A stretch of DNA of 64,000 nt from an uncultured Eubacteriales bacterium (GCA_900315675.1 OMZY01000004.1:1-64000); one strand, 5' to 3'; positions 49,701 through 59,741 are shown, counted from the first letter of the stretch. Numbers and translations: made by a program. The notes: a model not told the origin generated them from the letters alone.

Positions 49701-50360
49701 ATGGGTTTGACAGATCTGCTTTCCAAATACGGAAGCCAGTATTTTCAGGCGCTGCTGACCACGTGGCGCCTGACTGCTGTTTCTTTCGCCGGGGCGTTTC
49801 TTATCGGGATCCTGATTACAGTGGCCCGGGTTTCACCGATCCGGCCGCTGAGGATCTTCGGGGATATCTATGTCCAGATTTTCCGGAACATTCCTGGGGC
49901 AGCGCTGCTGATTCTGCTGGTTTACGCGCTTCCTTATCTACAGATTGTACTGCCCTATGACGTATGTGTGACGACAGCCACGGTGCTGATTCCTTCTGCA
50001 TTCTGTTCCGAACATCTGATGAGCGGGATGAACACCATTTCTCCCGGGCAGATTGAAGCAGCCCGAGCACTTGGACTAACCTTCCTGCAGATGATCCGAA
50101 GAATCATCATTCCTCAGGCCCTGCGGTCTTCCGTACTGCCGATGACAAATCTGCTGGTGGCAACCATGCTGACGACCTCCCTGGCTTCCCAGGTGCCGAT
50201 GCGGCCCCGGGATCTGACAGGAATCGTCTCATACATCAATACCCATGATACCGGCGGCGTGATGGCTTTTGTCATTTCCGCCGCGCTTTACTGCCTGACC
50301 GCGCTTGTGATCGGCAAAATCGGCAGCCTGGTGGACCGGAAAGTGAGGATTCTACGATGA
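49701..50360 (+). CDS. Amino acid ABC permease 1
   Basis: A 219-residue HisM/GlnP-type permease with about five helices. The EAA loop is EAARALGLTFLQMIRRIIIP (about residues 119-138). GGAGG lies before the ATG. It overlaps the second permease gene by four bases (ATGA), so the two form a coupled heterodimer. Confidence 0.93.
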   Translation: MGLTDLLSKYGSQYFQALLTTWRLTAVSFAGAFLIGILITVARVSPIRPLRIFGDIYVQIFRNIPGAALLILLVYALPYLQIVLPYDVCVTTATVLIPSAFCSEHLMSGMNTISPGQIEAARALGLTFLQMIRRIIIPQALRSSVLPMTNLLVATMLTTSLASQVPMRPRDLTGIVSYINTHDTGGVMAFVISAALYCLTALVIGKIGSLVDRKVRILR

Positions 50361-51208
50361 GAACCGGCAATATACGGGATTATCTGTATGAGGAGCCCGG
50401 TCCGCATACGAGAAAGAGAATCCGGATTTTTACGGGCATTGCGATCCTGGGACTGCTGGCACTGCTGGGACTGATCATCCGGCAGTTTTCGGAAACGGGC
50501 CAGTTTAACGCAAAATACTGGTCATTCTTCACCAAGTGGACTACCTGGCGCTTCCTGGGAGAGGGCCTGCTGACCACGCTGGAGGCGGCACTGACCGGAT
50601 CAGCGATTTCCTTTACACTGGGATTCCTGCTGATGCGGGGAAAACTTCAGGGAAAGATTATCCGGGGAATCAGTTCCTTCCTGATTGAGTTCACCCGGGG
50701 CGTTCCGACGCTGCTGTTTATCTATTTCTTTTTCCTGGTGGTGCCGAAGACGGGATGGAAACCCTCCGCATTCTGGAAAATCACACTGCCCTGTGCCATT
50801 TCAGCATGCGGCGTGGTGGCGGAAGCCCTCCGGTCCGGTGTGAACGCGGTTCCGAGGGGACAGCGGGAGGCGGCTCTTTCCCTTGGAATGAGTGAAAGAA
50901 GAACCTTCTACCGGGTTGTTTTTCCCCAGGCGTTCCGGTTTGTGATTCCTTCGCTGATCGCAGAGCTGGTCATCGTACTGAAGGATACGACCTTTGCCTA
51001 TGTGGTATCCTGCGCGGACCTGATGCAGAATGCCAAGGTACTGATTTCGAATTATGACGCCATGCTGTCGATTTACCTGGTGGTGGCGGTCATTTATATC
51101 CTGATCAATTACCTGCTGAATACCCTTTCGGAAAGGATCGCCGGCTCACAGCGCCGGAGCGTCCGGACTGTGACGGAGATAAACAAAGGAGCTGCCGTTC
51201 ATGGATAA
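50357..51208 (+). CDS. Amino acid ABC permease 2
   Basis: A 283-residue permease of the same family. It has an N-terminal cytoplasmic stretch of about 20 residues, about five helices, the motif [15 protein letters not shown] and the EAA loop [20 protein letters not shown]. It overlaps the ATPase gene by eight bases. Confidence 0.93.
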   Translation: MRTGNIRDYLYEEPGPHTRKRIRIFTGIAILGLLALLGLIIRQFSETGQFNAKYWSFFTKWTTWRFLGEGLLTTLEAALTGSAISFTLGFLLMRGKLQGKIIRGISSFLIEFTRGVPTLLFIYFFFLVVPKTGWKPSAFWKITLPCAISACGVVAEALRSGVNAVPRGQREAALSLGMSERRTFYRVVFPQAFRFVIPSLIAELVIVLKDTTFAYVVSCADLMQNAKVLISNYDAMLSIYLVVAVIYILINYLLNTLSERIAGSQRRSVRTVTEINKGAAVHG

Positions 51209-51953
51209 CCAGAAAAACGTACCGATGATCGAACTGCGCCATGTGGAAAAGCATTACGGAGACCAGCATGTGCTTCGGGATATTAACCTGTCTGTCCGTA
51301 AAGGAGAAGTGGTCGTTATCATCGGCCCGTCCGGATCGGGAAAATCCACACTCTGCCGATCCATTAAACGGCTGGAGCCGATTGATTCCGGGGAAATCCT
51401 CCTGGAAGGGGAACCGATCCCGCAGGAAGGAAAGAAGCTTGCGGAGCTGAGGGCGCAGATCGGCATGGTGTTCCAATCTTTCAATCTGTTTGCCCACAGG
51501 ACCGTGCTGGATAATATCACGCTGGCGCCGGTGGACGTGCTGAAGAAATCACGGAAAGAGGTGCGGGAGGAAGCGCTCCGGCTGCTGGAAAGGGTCGGCG
51601 TCCGGGACCAGGCAGATAAGGTTCCGGCCCAGCTTTCCGGCGGACAGCAGCAGCGGGCCGCGATTGCAAGATCCCTGGCCATGCATCCCAAGGTGATGCT
51701 TTTTGACGAGCCTACCAGCGCCTTGGATCCGGAGATGATCCAGGAGGTGCTGAACGTGATTGCCGAACTGGCCCAGGAAGGCATGACCATGCTGATCGTG
51801 ACCCATGAAATGAGTTTTGCCAGGCGGGTCGCAGACCGGGTGATCTTTATGGACGGAGGACAGATTGTGGAAGAAAACACGCCGGAGCTTTTCTTCAGCA
51901 ATCCGGAAAGCCAGCGCGCCAGGGATTTCCTGAATTCCCTGCACGCGGAATAA
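51201..51953 (+). CDS. Amino acid ABC ATP-binding protein
   Basis: A 250-residue GlnQ-type ATPase. Walker [11 protein letters not shown] (about residues 41-50), signature [16 protein letters not shown], Walker [16 protein letters not shown] and H-loop VTHEM are all present. It is the last transporter gene; an esterase follows 62 bases later with a hairpin between. Confidence 0.95.
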   Translation: MDNQKNVPMIELRHVEKHYGDQHVLRDINLSVRKGEVVVIIGPSGSGKSTLCRSIKRLEPIDSGEILLEGEPIPQEGKKLAELRAQIGMVFQSFNLFAHRTVLDNITLAPVDVLKKSRKEVREEALRLLERVGVRDQADKVPAQLSGGQQQRAAIARSLAMHPKVMLFDEPTSALDPEMIQEVLNVIAELAQEGMTMLIVTHEMSFARRVADRVIFMDGGQIVEENTPELFFSNPESQRARDFLNSLHAE

Positions 51954-51967
51954 ACAGGAAAACAAAG

Positions 51968-52001
51968 GCTGCTGTGTTCCGGAAGGAACCGGAACGGCAG
52001 C
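51968..52001 (+). promoter_or_regulatory. Intercistronic hairpin
   Basis: GCTGC and GTTCCGG pair with CCGGAAC and GCAGC. There is no T-tract, so it is probably not a full terminator. Confidence 0.5.
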
Positions 52002-52015
52002 ATGAAAGGCGTAAA

Positions 52016-52753
52016 ATGAACAGAGAAGAAATCACGCATTACAGTCAATGCCTGGGCAGGGATATGCACATTATGGTTTACGGACAGGGGGGAATCCCGT
52101 TCCTGTCTTTTCCGACCCAGGACTCCGAGTGCCATAACTATGAGGACTTCGGCATGATTCACCATCTGGCGGATTTTATCGAAGCAAACCGAATCCAGCT
52201 GTTTGTGGTGGATACGGTGGACCGGGAAAGCTGGTCCGCCAAAGGATGGGACAACGGATTCCGGGCAGGACGGCAGGAACAGTATTTCCATTACTGTGTG
52301 GATGAAGTGCTTCCCCTGATCCGCTCCCGTAATCCGCAGACCCCGGCGGTGACCGGCTTCTCCATGGGAGCGGATCACGCGGTGATCACCTTTTTCCGCC
52401 GCCCGGATCTTTTCCGGGGCGTCATTGCCCTGTCCGGTGTGTATGACGCGGATTATTTCTTTGACGGATGGATGAATCCGACTCTGTATGATAACTCCCC
52501 GGAACGCTTCCTTGCCAACATGCCCGAGGATCATCCATGGATCAGGATGTATAACGAAAAGAAGATCATCCTGTGCTGCGGACAGGGAGCGTGGGAAGAA
52601 GACGGAGTCCGTACACTGCGGAACCTGGAGCAGATTTTCCGCTGGAAGGGAATCAACGCATGGTGCGATTTCTGGGGATATGACGTCAATCACGACTGGC
52701 CCTGGTGGTTTAAACAGATGCGGTATTTCCTGCCGTTTATGATTAATGAGTAA
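52016..52753 (+). CDS. Esterase-like alpha/beta hydrolase
   Basis: A 245-residue enzyme of the esterase D/PF00756 type. The nucleophile elbow is VTGFSMGADHAV (about residues 118-129), the oxyanion side is near FLSFPTQDSE, and the catalytic His is in YDVNHDWPWW at the end. It is cytosolic. It overlaps the start region of the ATP-grasp gene, so the pair may act in one pathway. The substrate is unknown. Confidence 0.85.
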   Translation: MNREEITHYSQCLGRDMHIMVYGQGGIPFLSFPTQDSECHNYEDFGMIHHLADFIEANRIQLFVVDTVDRESWSAKGWDNGFRAGRQEQYFHYCVDEVLPLIRSRNPQTPAVTGFSMGADHAVITFFRRPDLFRGVIALSGVYDADYFFDGWMNPTLYDNSPERFLANMPEDHPWIRMYNEKKIILCCGQGAWEEDGVRTLRNLEQIFRWKGINAWCDFWGYDVNHDWPWWFKQMRYFLPFMINE

Positions 52754-52766
52754 AGGATCTGGGCTT

Positions 52767-53948
52767 ATGAACTATATTTTTATTTCTCCGCATTTTCCGC
52801 ATACCTACTGGCAGTTCTGCGACAGGCTGCACAGGAACGGGATCAACGTGCTGGGAATCGGCGACGCGCCGTATGAAAGCCTGGAGGAGCCGCTGAAGGC
52901 GGCACTGACGGAATACTACAGGGTGAACAGCCTGGAGGATTATGACCAGGTGTACCGGGCGACGGCCTTCTTTGCCTTCAAATACGGAAAGATCGACTGG
53001 ATTGAGTCCATGAACGAGTACTGGCTGGAGCAGGACGCCAGGCTGCGGACGGACTTTAACGTGACCACCGGGATCCAGTCGGACAGGATCAGTTTCATCA
53101 AGGAAAAGAGCCTGATGAAGAAACTGTACCTGGAAGCGGGCATTCCAACCGCCCGGCAGCATGTGGTGACCGACAGGGAGGGCGGAAGGGCTTTCCTGAA
53201 GGAGGTCGGATATCCAGTGATCGTAAAACCGGACGTAGGCGTCGGCGCAACCCATACCTGGAAGCTGGAAAACGACGCGGATCTGGAAAAATTTTACGAC
53301 AATCTGCCCGTGGCTCCCTATGTGATGGAGGAATTCATCCAGGGAGAAATCTGCTCCTATGACGCAATTCTGGACTCAAAATGCGAGCCGCTTTTTGAAA
53401 GCATGACGGTCTGGCCGCCGGTTATGGATATCGTAAACAAGGACCTGGATCTGATGTACTACACCTGCCCGGATGTTCCGGAACAACTGCGGGAACTGGG
53501 CCGGAAGACGGTGAAGGCTTTCGGCGTTGAACGCCGTTTTGTACACCTGGAATTTTTCCGGCTGACGAAAGCACGCAAAGGCCTTGGAAAAATCGGGAAT
53601 TTTGCGGCGCTGGAGGTTAATATGCGTCCGGCCGGAGGTTATACCCCGGATATGATGGACTTTGCCCATTCCACGGATGTGTATCAGATCTACGCGGACA
53701 TGGTGGTTTTTGACTGCAGGAAATTACCGGAATCCGCGGAACATTTCTACTGCGTTTATGCCAGCCGGAAGGACGGACACACCTATACCCGGACGCATGA
53801 AGAGATCATGGCCCGATACGGCGACAGGATGATGATGCAGGAAGAAATGCCGCCGATGAACTGGCCGCAGATGGGGCGGTATATGTATACAGCCCGGCTG
53901 AAAACCTTTGAAGAGGCGCAGAAATTTATCCGGTATGTACAGGGATGA
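52767..53948 (+). CDS. ATP-grasp domain protein
   Basis: A 393-residue ligase-like enzyme. The N-terminal pre-ATP-grasp part (MNYIFISPHFPHTYWQFCDRL in two pieces) is followed by EKSLMKKLYLEAGIPTAR, the ATP-binding GYPVIVKPDVGVGATHTW and the Mg/ATP site LEVNMRPAGGYTPDMM. ATP-grasp enzymes join a carboxylate to an amine via acyl phosphate; here the acceptors are unknown. The ATG at 52767 follows AAAGGATC; an earlier ATG overlaps the esterase stop and has no good site. Confidence 0.85.
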   Translation: MNYIFISPHFPHTYWQFCDRLHRNGINVLGIGDAPYESLEEPLKAALTEYYRVNSLEDYDQVYRATAFFAFKYGKIDWIESMNEYWLEQDARLRTDFNVTTGIQSDRISFIKEKSLMKKLYLEAGIPTARQHVVTDREGGRAFLKEVGYPVIVKPDVGVGATHTWKLENDADLEKFYDNLPVAPYVMEEFIQGEICSYDAILDSKCEPLFESMTVWPPVMDIVNKDLDLMYYTCPDVPEQLRELGRKTVKAFGVERRFVHLEFFRLTKARKGLGKIGNFAALEVNMRPAGGYTPDMMDFAHSTDVYQIYADMVVFDCRKLPESAEHFYCVYASRKDGHTYTRTHEEIMARYGDRMMMQEEMPPMNWPQMGRYMYTARLKTFEEAQKFIRYVQG

Positions 53949-54149
53949 AGAGAATCCGCGACGCATCAGGCGAACCGGCGGGTGTTTTCTGAAGAGATAC
54001 CGGAGAAAGACAAAATACCGGCAGGGAAACCGGGAAAAATGAAGAATAAAAGAGTGTTGCCTGTGGCCGCCGACTGACCGGCGGCAGGGCGGAGAAAGGA
54101 TAAGGAGCAGAAGATTTCCTGAAGGAATGAACTGATACTGCAGACAAGT

Positions 54150-55262
54150 ATGGAAAAGATCTATCGTTTACTGATTATCAACCCGGGTTCCACATCCACC
54201 AAGATCAGCCTCTTTGAGAACAAAAAGGAACTGTTCCAGAAGAGTCAGTTCCATGACGCGCCGGTTCTGCTGCAGTTTCCCCATGTGAACGGCCAGGTGC
54301 CGTTCCGGTACCAGGTGATCCTGGATATGCTGAAGGAGGAAGGGGTGGACCCGTCCGATATCGACGTGTTTGTCGGCCGCGGCGGCAGCGCATGCACGCA
54401 GCCCAGCGGTGTGACGATCATCGACCAGAAGCTGTATGACGATACCGAGGCCGCAGTCGGCGGAAGCGAACATGCCGCGAAGCTGGGCGTGATGCTGGCC
54501 TGGCGGTTTGCGCAGAACTATCATAAGCCTGCCTATACGCTGAACCCCACCAACGTGGATGAATACTGCGACTATGCCCGCCTGACGGGTATCCGCGGGC
54601 TCTACCGCACGCCCCATTCCCATGTGCTGAACCCCAAGGCAGTTGCGATTGCACATGCGGAATCCATGGGCAAACGATATGAGGACTGTAATTTCATTGT
54701 GGGACATATTGACGGCGGCGTTACAGTCAGCACGCATTATCACGGTAAAATGATCGACGGTACTATGGGCGCTGACGGCGACGGCCCGTTTGCCCCCACC
54801 CGGATCGGCAGTGTGCCGGTGCTGGAACTGCTGGATTATCTTGAGACTCATCCCCTGGATGACGTACGGAGGATGTGCTCCCGGTCCGGTGGATTCGTCA
54901 GCCTTTTCGGTACCTCCAACTCGGATACCGTGCACGCGCTGGTGGAACAGGGAGACAAAAAAGCCACGCTTGTCTGGAATACCATGATTTACCAGATCTG
55001 CAAGAGCATTGGTGAAATGAGCACCGTGCTTTGCGGCAAGGTGGACGCGATCCTGCTGACCGGCGGACTGATGCGGTTTGACGACATCACCGAAGGCATT
55101 AAAGAACGCTGCGGCTGGATTGCCCCGATCTATGTATATCCGGGAGAGATGGAGCAGGAAGCCATGGCTTTCCCGGTGCTGAAGGTGCTTCGCGGCGAAG
55201 CTGAAGCTATTACCTACAGCGGCAAAAACGTCTGGCAGGGTTTTGAAGGACTGGATCTGTGA
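54150..55262 (+). CDS. buk: Butyrate kinase
   Basis: A 370-residue ASKHA-fold acid kinase (butyryl phosphate plus ADP to butyrate plus ATP, or the reverse with branched-chain acids). Marks are LLIINPGSTSTKISLFE, VGRGGSACTQPSG, IVGHIDGGVTVSTHYHG and ILLTGGLMRF. No phosphotransbutyrylase gene (ptb) is adjacent, unlike in typical butyrate operons. The ribosome site is weak: AAGGAA lies about 25 bases upstream. The 200-base gap before it contains only a GCCGCCG/CGGCGGC hairpin near 54067. Confidence 0.95.
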   Translation: MEKIYRLLIINPGSTSTKISLFENKKELFQKSQFHDAPVLLQFPHVNGQVPFRYQVILDMLKEEGVDPSDIDVFVGRGGSACTQPSGVTIIDQKLYDDTEAAVGGSEHAAKLGVMLAWRFAQNYHKPAYTLNPTNVDEYCDYARLTGIRGLYRTPHSHVLNPKAVAIAHAESMGKRYEDCNFIVGHIDGGVTVSTHYHGKMIDGTMGADGDGPFAPTRIGSVPVLELLDYLETHPLDDVRRMCSRSGGFVSLFGTSNSDTVHALVEQGDKKATLVWNTMIYQICKSIGEMSTVLCGKVDAILLTGGLMRFDDITEGIKERCGWIAPIYVYPGEMEQEAMAFPVLKVLRGEAEAITYSGKNVWQGFEGLDL

Positions 55263-55289
55263 AAGATTCACCGCAGACGGAACATATGA

Positions 55290-55326
55290 AAAAGAGCGGG
55301 TGCGTCAGATGACGCACCCGCTTTTT
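55290..55326 (+). terminator. Intrinsic terminator of buk
   Basis: AGCGGGTGCGTCA pairs with TGACGCACCCGCT, then TTTT. Confidence 0.9.
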
Positions 55327-55361
55327 GATCTGTCTGGAACAGCTGGAACGAAAAGAAATAT

Positions 55362-55724
55362 TCAGGCGCGGAAGGAACGGTAATCAATATATCCCAGGGC
55401 TTCTGCTTCTTTCTGCTTCGCAAGCTCCTCATCCTCTTCCTTTTTATCTTCCTCTTTCGTCCGGGTCATTCTTTGCAGAACAATCCCAATGACGGCACCT
55501 GCGGCCAGACCGTCGATGAAAGGAACGGTTTTGAAGAAATTGCCAAAGAGCCCTTCCGTATTGAAGAGAAAGTAGATAATCAGTCCTACGTTCATCGTAC
55601 AGAAGGAAGCCAGGCTGACATATCCGGCAAGCTCTTTCCATAAGAGGGAGAGAAAGGATGATCCAGTTTCTTCCTTTCTCTGACGGATGAATTCGGAGAT
55701 TTTGTTTTTCCCGCAGCCGAGCAT
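55362..55724 (-). CDS. Small membrane protein, 120 aa
   Basis: GGAGG precedes the ATG at 55724. Two membrane segments are visible (about residues 30-52, LAGYVSLASFCTMNVGLIIYF, and 68-84, IDGLAAGAVIGIVLQ). They are followed by a strongly charged tail with repeated KEE and DEE (about 87-108). No family is recognised; a small regulator or scaffold is possible. Confidence 0.65.
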   Translation of the reverse strand: MLGCGKNKISEFIRQRKEETGSSFLSLLWKELAGYVSLASFCTMNVGLIIYFLFNTEGLFGNFFKTVPFIDGLAAGAVIGIVLQRMTRTKEEDKKEEDEELAKQKEAEALGYIDYRSFRA

Positions 55725-55986
55725 GATCTGATCCTCCTTCCAAACACCATTGCAATCACCCGGCTTATCGTGATCAGATTATAGCATTGCTGAAATGAGC
55801 AATACAGAACAGGATATGAAAAATAAGCCTGATTATCTTGCAGTCTGAAGGGAAAAACGAAAACGGGAAGAGAAATCTTCAGCAAACTGGCCTTATATAT
55901 TTCATAAATACTGGCTATTTTACTATGGCCAGAATGATTGTATACTTCCTGCCTGTACAGATCATGTAAACCCGGAGGGATAAGCC

Positions 55987-56835
55987 ATGAAAAGAATACT
56001 GACAATCCAGGATATCTCCTGCTTCGGAAAGTGCTCCCTGACGGTCGCCCTGCCGATTCTGTCCGCCATGGGGATTGAAACCGTGATTCTTCCGACTGCG
56101 GTGCTCAGCACGCACACGCTGTTTAAGAACTTTACATGCAAGGACCTTTCCGACCAGCTGACTCCCATCACCAATCACTGGAAACAGGAAGGAATCACTT
56201 TTGACGCGATCTACACCGGATACCTGGGAACCGAGGAGGAAATAGACACGGTGATCCGGATCATAGAGGCTTTCCGGAACGAGAATACCCTGGTGATTGT
56301 TGATCCGGCAATGGGGGATAACGGCAGGCTGTATGCGGCTTTCGATGAGCATTACGCAAAGCAGAATGCGAAACTGTGCGCAGTTGCCGACATTGCGGAC
56401 CCGAACATCACAGAAGCGGCTTTCCTGACAGGACTGCCTTACAGGGAAACTTATTCTGAAGAGTATATCCGGGAACTGCTGCTTGCCCTGGCGGAGATCG
56501 GAACCCAAACACCGGTTCTGACCGGGGTATCCCTCAGCGAAGGAAAAACCGGCGCCATGGGATATGACGCGGAAAAGAAGGAATTCTTCCATTACCAGAA
56601 CGATCGGGTTCCGGCAGCCTATCACGGAACCGGGGATATCTTCTCAAGCGTCCTGGCCGGAGCGTTTGTGCTGGGCCTGAGCAGGGAAGCGGCGCTGAAG
56701 ATTGCGGCTGACTATACGGCGATGACGATTGCTGAGACGCTGAAGAATCCTGGAAATCCCTGGTATGGAGTGGATTTTGAGAAGACAATTCCGGAACTGG
56801 TCAAGCTGGTTGAGAATGCAGAAGCATTATCCTGA
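55987..56835 (+). CDS. Pyridoxamine/pyridoxal kinase
   Basis: A 282-residue ribokinase-fold kinase making pyridoxal phosphate precursors from salvaged B6 vitamers. It has an N-terminal RILTIQDISCFGKCSLTVAL, the DPAMGDNG loop and the anion hole AAYHGTGDIFSSVLAGA with catalytic Asp. It is close to the PdxY-like clostridial group. The CGGAGGG-type ribosome site lies upstream. A terminator follows. Confidence 0.93.
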   Translation: MKRILTIQDISCFGKCSLTVALPILSAMGIETVILPTAVLSTHTLFKNFTCKDLSDQLTPITNHWKQEGITFDAIYTGYLGTEEEIDTVIRIIEAFRNENTLVIVDPAMGDNGRLYAAFDEHYAKQNAKLCAVADIADPNITEAAFLTGLPYRETYSEEYIRELLLALAEIGTQTPVLTGVSLSEGKTGAMGYDAEKKEFFHYQNDRVPAAYHGTGDIFSSVLAGAFVLGLSREAALKIAADYTAMTIAETLKNPGNPWYGVDFEKTIPELVKLVENAEALS

Positions 56836-56849
56836 CAATAAAAGACGGT

Positions 56850-56882
56850 AAAAACTCCTGTGCGGAAGGCAGGAGTTTTTTC
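56850..56882 (+). terminator. Intrinsic terminator
   Basis: AAAAACTCCTG pairs with CAGGAGTTTTTT. Confidence 0.9.
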
Positions 56883-56987
56883 ATTGGCTGCGAGATTTGT
56901 CCGGCGGGACGAAAAGAAAAACAGGAGGCAAAGGACTGTCCTCATGCGGGCTTCTGTGTTACAATGCTGAACATGGAGGTGGTGAGG

Positions 56988-57683
56988 TTGATCAAAGCCG
57001 TGGTTTTCGACATGTTTGAGACGCTGGTGACCCTGTTTGAGGGCAGAACATACTTTGGAGAAGATCTGGCTGCAGATGTCGGCGCAGATCTTTTTACGTT
57101 CAGGAAAGAATGGCATGCCATTGAGAAAGAAAGGAGCATCGGAAAGTATACCATTGAGGAAGGTCTTGAACTTGTCCTGAAAAAGCTGGGACTTTATACC
57201 GCAGAGAAGGTGAAACTGGGTGCCGCTAAAAGACGTGAGGCACTGGGGGATTCTTTTTCGGCCATTCCCGATGATACATTCCTGCTGCTGCAGGGACTGA
57301 AGGAACGTGGATTGAAGATCGGACTGATTACCAACACTTTTTCAGATGAGCGGGACATCATCCGGGAAAGCCGGCTGTTTCCGTACTTTGACATCGCACT
57401 GATCTCCTATGAGCAGGGTATCTGCAAGCCTGATCCGGCCCTGTTCCGGAAAATGACGGAGCAGCTGAACGTGAAGGCGGAGGAATGCCTGTATGTGGGC
57501 GACGGCGGATCCGGGGAGCTTTACGCCGCCCGAGACGCGGGCATGCATCCGATGCAGTGCACATGGTTTCATGAAAGAGCGTTTGAACCGCATATTCCCT
57601 GTCCAATACTGGAAGAGTTTGAACACGCGGAGCATCAGGCAGATATTCTGAAATACCTGGATCAGATGAAGGAAGAAAAGTGA
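56988..57683 (+). CDS. HAD-superfamily hydrolase
   Basis: A 231-residue haloacid-dehalogenase-like phosphatase. Motif I is VVFDMFETLV, with Asp nucleophile and Phe in place of the second Asp, as in several subgroup IA members; motif II is LITNTFSDE; the Lys is in GICKPDPALF; motif IV is VGDGGSGEL. The TTG at 56988 is chosen because GGAGG lies eight bases upstream. It ends one base before the tyrosine phosphatase gene. Confidence 0.9.
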   Translation: MIKAVVFDMFETLVTLFEGRTYFGEDLAADVGADLFTFRKEWHAIEKERSIGKYTIEEGLELVLKKLGLYTAEKVKLGAAKRREALGDSFSAIPDDTFLLLQGLKERGLKIGLITNTFSDERDIIRESRLFPYFDIALISYEQGICKPDPALFRKMTEQLNVKAEECLYVGDGGSGELYAARDAGMHPMQCTWFHERAFEPHIPCPILEEFEHAEHQADILKYLDQMKEEK

Positions 57684-57684
57684 T

Positions 57685-58386
57685 ATGATACAGAACAAAC
57701 GTGACCTTGGCGGTTTGAAAACAAGAGACGGAAAAACAATCAGGACAGGAATGCTGGTCCGTTCCGCCCTGCTGGCACAGGCTGAGGAGCAGGATCTGGA
57801 CGGAGTGGCTACGATAATCGACCTGCGGACAATCGCGGAGAGGGACGAAATGCCGGATCAGGCCTGCGGCAGGGAATACCTGCCGATTCCGATTTTTGAA
57901 AAGGTGAATGAAAGCATCGACGGTGTCAGTCACGAAAAGAAAGAGGAGCAGTCCCTCATTCCGGACATGGCGGTACTGTACGGGATCATGATGAAGCAGT
58001 ACGCTGATTCATTCCGCCGGGTGCTGACGGCTGTTCTGGAACATGATTACAGCAAGGGCGCAGTTCTGTGGCACTGTTCGGAGGGGAAGGACCGGTGCGG
58101 AATGACCGCAGCACTGGTGCTGGAAGCGCTGGGGGTAGACCGGGACACGATCATGGAAGATTATCTGAAAACTAACCTGGTCAATCTGCCGAAGGCAGAG
58201 GCTATCCGGGAAAAGCTTCAGGCTACCCACGGACAGGAGATGGCAGACGGCGCCTATCAGGCCTATATTGCGGATGAAAAATATCTGAGGGCAGCCTGGG
58301 AAGAAATGAGTAATGACTACATTTCCGGAAGACTGGGAATTCCGGAAGAGACCCTGGAGGCATTCCGGAAAACAATACTGGAGTAA
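57685..58386 (+). CDS. Tyrosine-protein phosphatase (PF13350-like)
   Basis: A 233-residue cysteine phosphatase. The P-loop is HCSEGKDRCGM (about residues 129-139, Cys nucleophile and Arg). The family N-terminus NKRDLGGLKTRDGKTIRTGM is clear, as is the general-acid region upstream. Targets may be phosphoproteins or phosphoinositides. It is coupled to the HAD gene and followed 18 bases later by YccF. Confidence 0.93.
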   Translation: MIQNKRDLGGLKTRDGKTIRTGMLVRSALLAQAEEQDLDGVATIIDLRTIAERDEMPDQACGREYLPIPIFEKVNESIDGVSHEKKEEQSLIPDMAVLYGIMMKQYADSFRRVLTAVLEHDYSKGAVLWHCSEGKDRCGMTAALVLEALGVDRDTIMEDYLKTNLVNLPKAEAIREKLQATHGQEMADGAYQAYIADEKYLRAAWEEMSNDYISGRLGIPEETLEAFRKTILE

Positions 58387-58404
58387 AGCAGGAAGGGAAA
58401 CCAC

Positions 58405-58770
58405 ATGAAGACAATAGGAAATCTGTTATGGTTTATTTTCGGGGGATTTATCAGCGGGCTGCTCTGGCTGATTGCCGGCTTGCTCTGCTGTGTGACGGTA
58501 GTCGGCATTCCGCTTGGACGGCAGTGTTTCAAATTTGCCAGCCTGTCTTTCCACCCCTTCGGAAGGGAAATCCTCTACGGCGGAGGAGCCGTTTCCACGC
58601 TGGCCAATGTGATCTGGCTGATCTGCTGTGGACTGTGGATGGCGATCTATAATCTGATCGTTGGATTCCTCTGGTGCTGTACGGTAATCGGGATTCCGTT
58701 CGGAAAACAGTTCTTCAAGATTGCCAAGCTGGCACTGACGCCATTCGGCGCAAAGATTGTCCATAACTGA
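58405..58770 (+). CDS. YccF-family membrane protein
   Basis: A 121-residue inner-membrane protein with two tandem YccF repeats, each a helix followed by CCVTVVGIPLGRQCFKFA or CCTVIGIPFGKQFFKIAKLA and a PFG motif. The function of this family is not settled. It lies at the end of the HAD/phosphatase unit. Confidence 0.93.
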   Translation: MKTIGNLLWFIFGGFISGLLWLIAGLLCCVTVVGIPLGRQCFKFASLSFHPFGREILYGGGAVSTLANVIWLICCGLWMAIYNLIVGFLWCCTVIGIPFGKQFFKIAKLALTPFGAKIVHN

Positions 58771-58775
58771 TAAAG

Positions 58776-58805
58776 AAGGGGCATTCCTTTACGGAATGCC
58801 CCTTT
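58776..58805 (+). terminator. Intrinsic terminator
   Basis: AAGGGGCATTCC pairs with GGAATGCCCCTT, then TGATTT. Confidence 0.85.
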
Positions 58806-58822
58806 GATTTACAAACAATGCA

Positions 58823-59713
58823 TCATTCTGATTTTTCTGTGGCAAACAGCTGCAGCTTCGCAAACAAGTCCTCCAGAATGTACCGGGAGTCCGTGCTTTT
58901 GTAGATCCGGACGACCGGATTGCCTGAACGGGAGACGGAAGAAGTGTCTTCGCTGACATGAGGAGCCGGCGCATAGACATATTTTCCGCATTCGGGATTG
59001 AGCGCAATGGCAATGGCTGGCGAATCCCCGAGAGACCAGGATTCACCCTGGGTCCAGCCGGCAAGGGGAGAAAGATTGTAATTGATCATGTTCTCATACA
59101 GATGTCGGCCGATCCGGCCGCAGGGGAGAACCTTCAGCTTCAGTTCAGCCAGTCCGACGGTGACGGTGGTATAGACATCGGAAGGTACCAGCCAGATATC
59201 AGCACCGCTTTCCAGCACATAATTGGCCGCGGTGATATCATTGCCCGCGTTGAATTCCCGGAAAGGCGCGGGCTTATCCGATAAACCATGAGTACCGATC
59301 CAGATGACTCTGATCCGATTCCGGATCGCCGGCTTCCGCTTCAGGGCGACAGCAAGGTTGGTGACGGCTCCCTGACAGAGGATATAAAGAGGTTTCGGAT
59401 CCTCCTTCATGGCTTCTGTGATGATAAAGTCCACCGCTTCAGAAACCGGATCCGGCCAGCCTTCGACGTCCACAGGGCTTTCTTCCCCCATTAGAACAGG
59501 GACCTTCAGATCCATTGCATCGAGAATGGTGAGGATTTCGTCATAGCTCTTCCGCACAGAACCGGGCTCATTGAAGTGCTCAGCCAGGATGCCCTTCACA
59601 ATGAGTTTCGGACTGAGGAGCGCCTGGACAATTGCAAAGGGATCATCTGCTTCACAGGCGGCGTCCGTATCGATAATCACCCGTATTTTTTTTGCATCCG
59701 GAATGCTGATCAT
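58823..59713 (-). CDS. Nucleoside hydrolase
   Basis: A 296-residue Ca-dependent N-ribohydrolase of the IU-preferring type. The metal motif is IDTDAACEADDPFA (about residues 12-25); FNAGNDITAANYVLES and the C-terminal GDSPAIAIALNP follow the family. It cleaves ribonucleosides to base and ribose for salvage. The ATG at 59713 is the one with AAAGGA at usable spacing; the open frame runs upstream without coding signs. Confidence 0.88.
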   Translation of the reverse strand: MISIPDAKKIRVIIDTDAACEADDPFAIVQALLSPKLIVKGILAEHFNEPGSVRKSYDEILTILDAMDLKVPVLMGEESPVDVEGWPDPVSEAVDFIITEAMKEDPKPLYILCQGAVTNLAVALKRKPAIRNRIRVIWIGTHGLSDKPAPFREFNAGNDITAANYVLESGADIWLVPSDVYTTVTVGLAELKLKVLPCGRIGRHLYENMINYNLSPLAGWTQGESWSLGDSPAIAIALNPECGKYVYAPAPHVSEDTSSVSRSGNPVVRIYKSTDSRYILEDLFAKLQLFATEKSE

Positions 59714-59741
59714 ATGCGTCATCCTTTCTTTCAGGGGCTTA

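Noticed and set aside
54150-55262. Butyrate pathway operon
   Set aside because: No ptb, thl, hbd or crt genes lie nearby; only buk is present.
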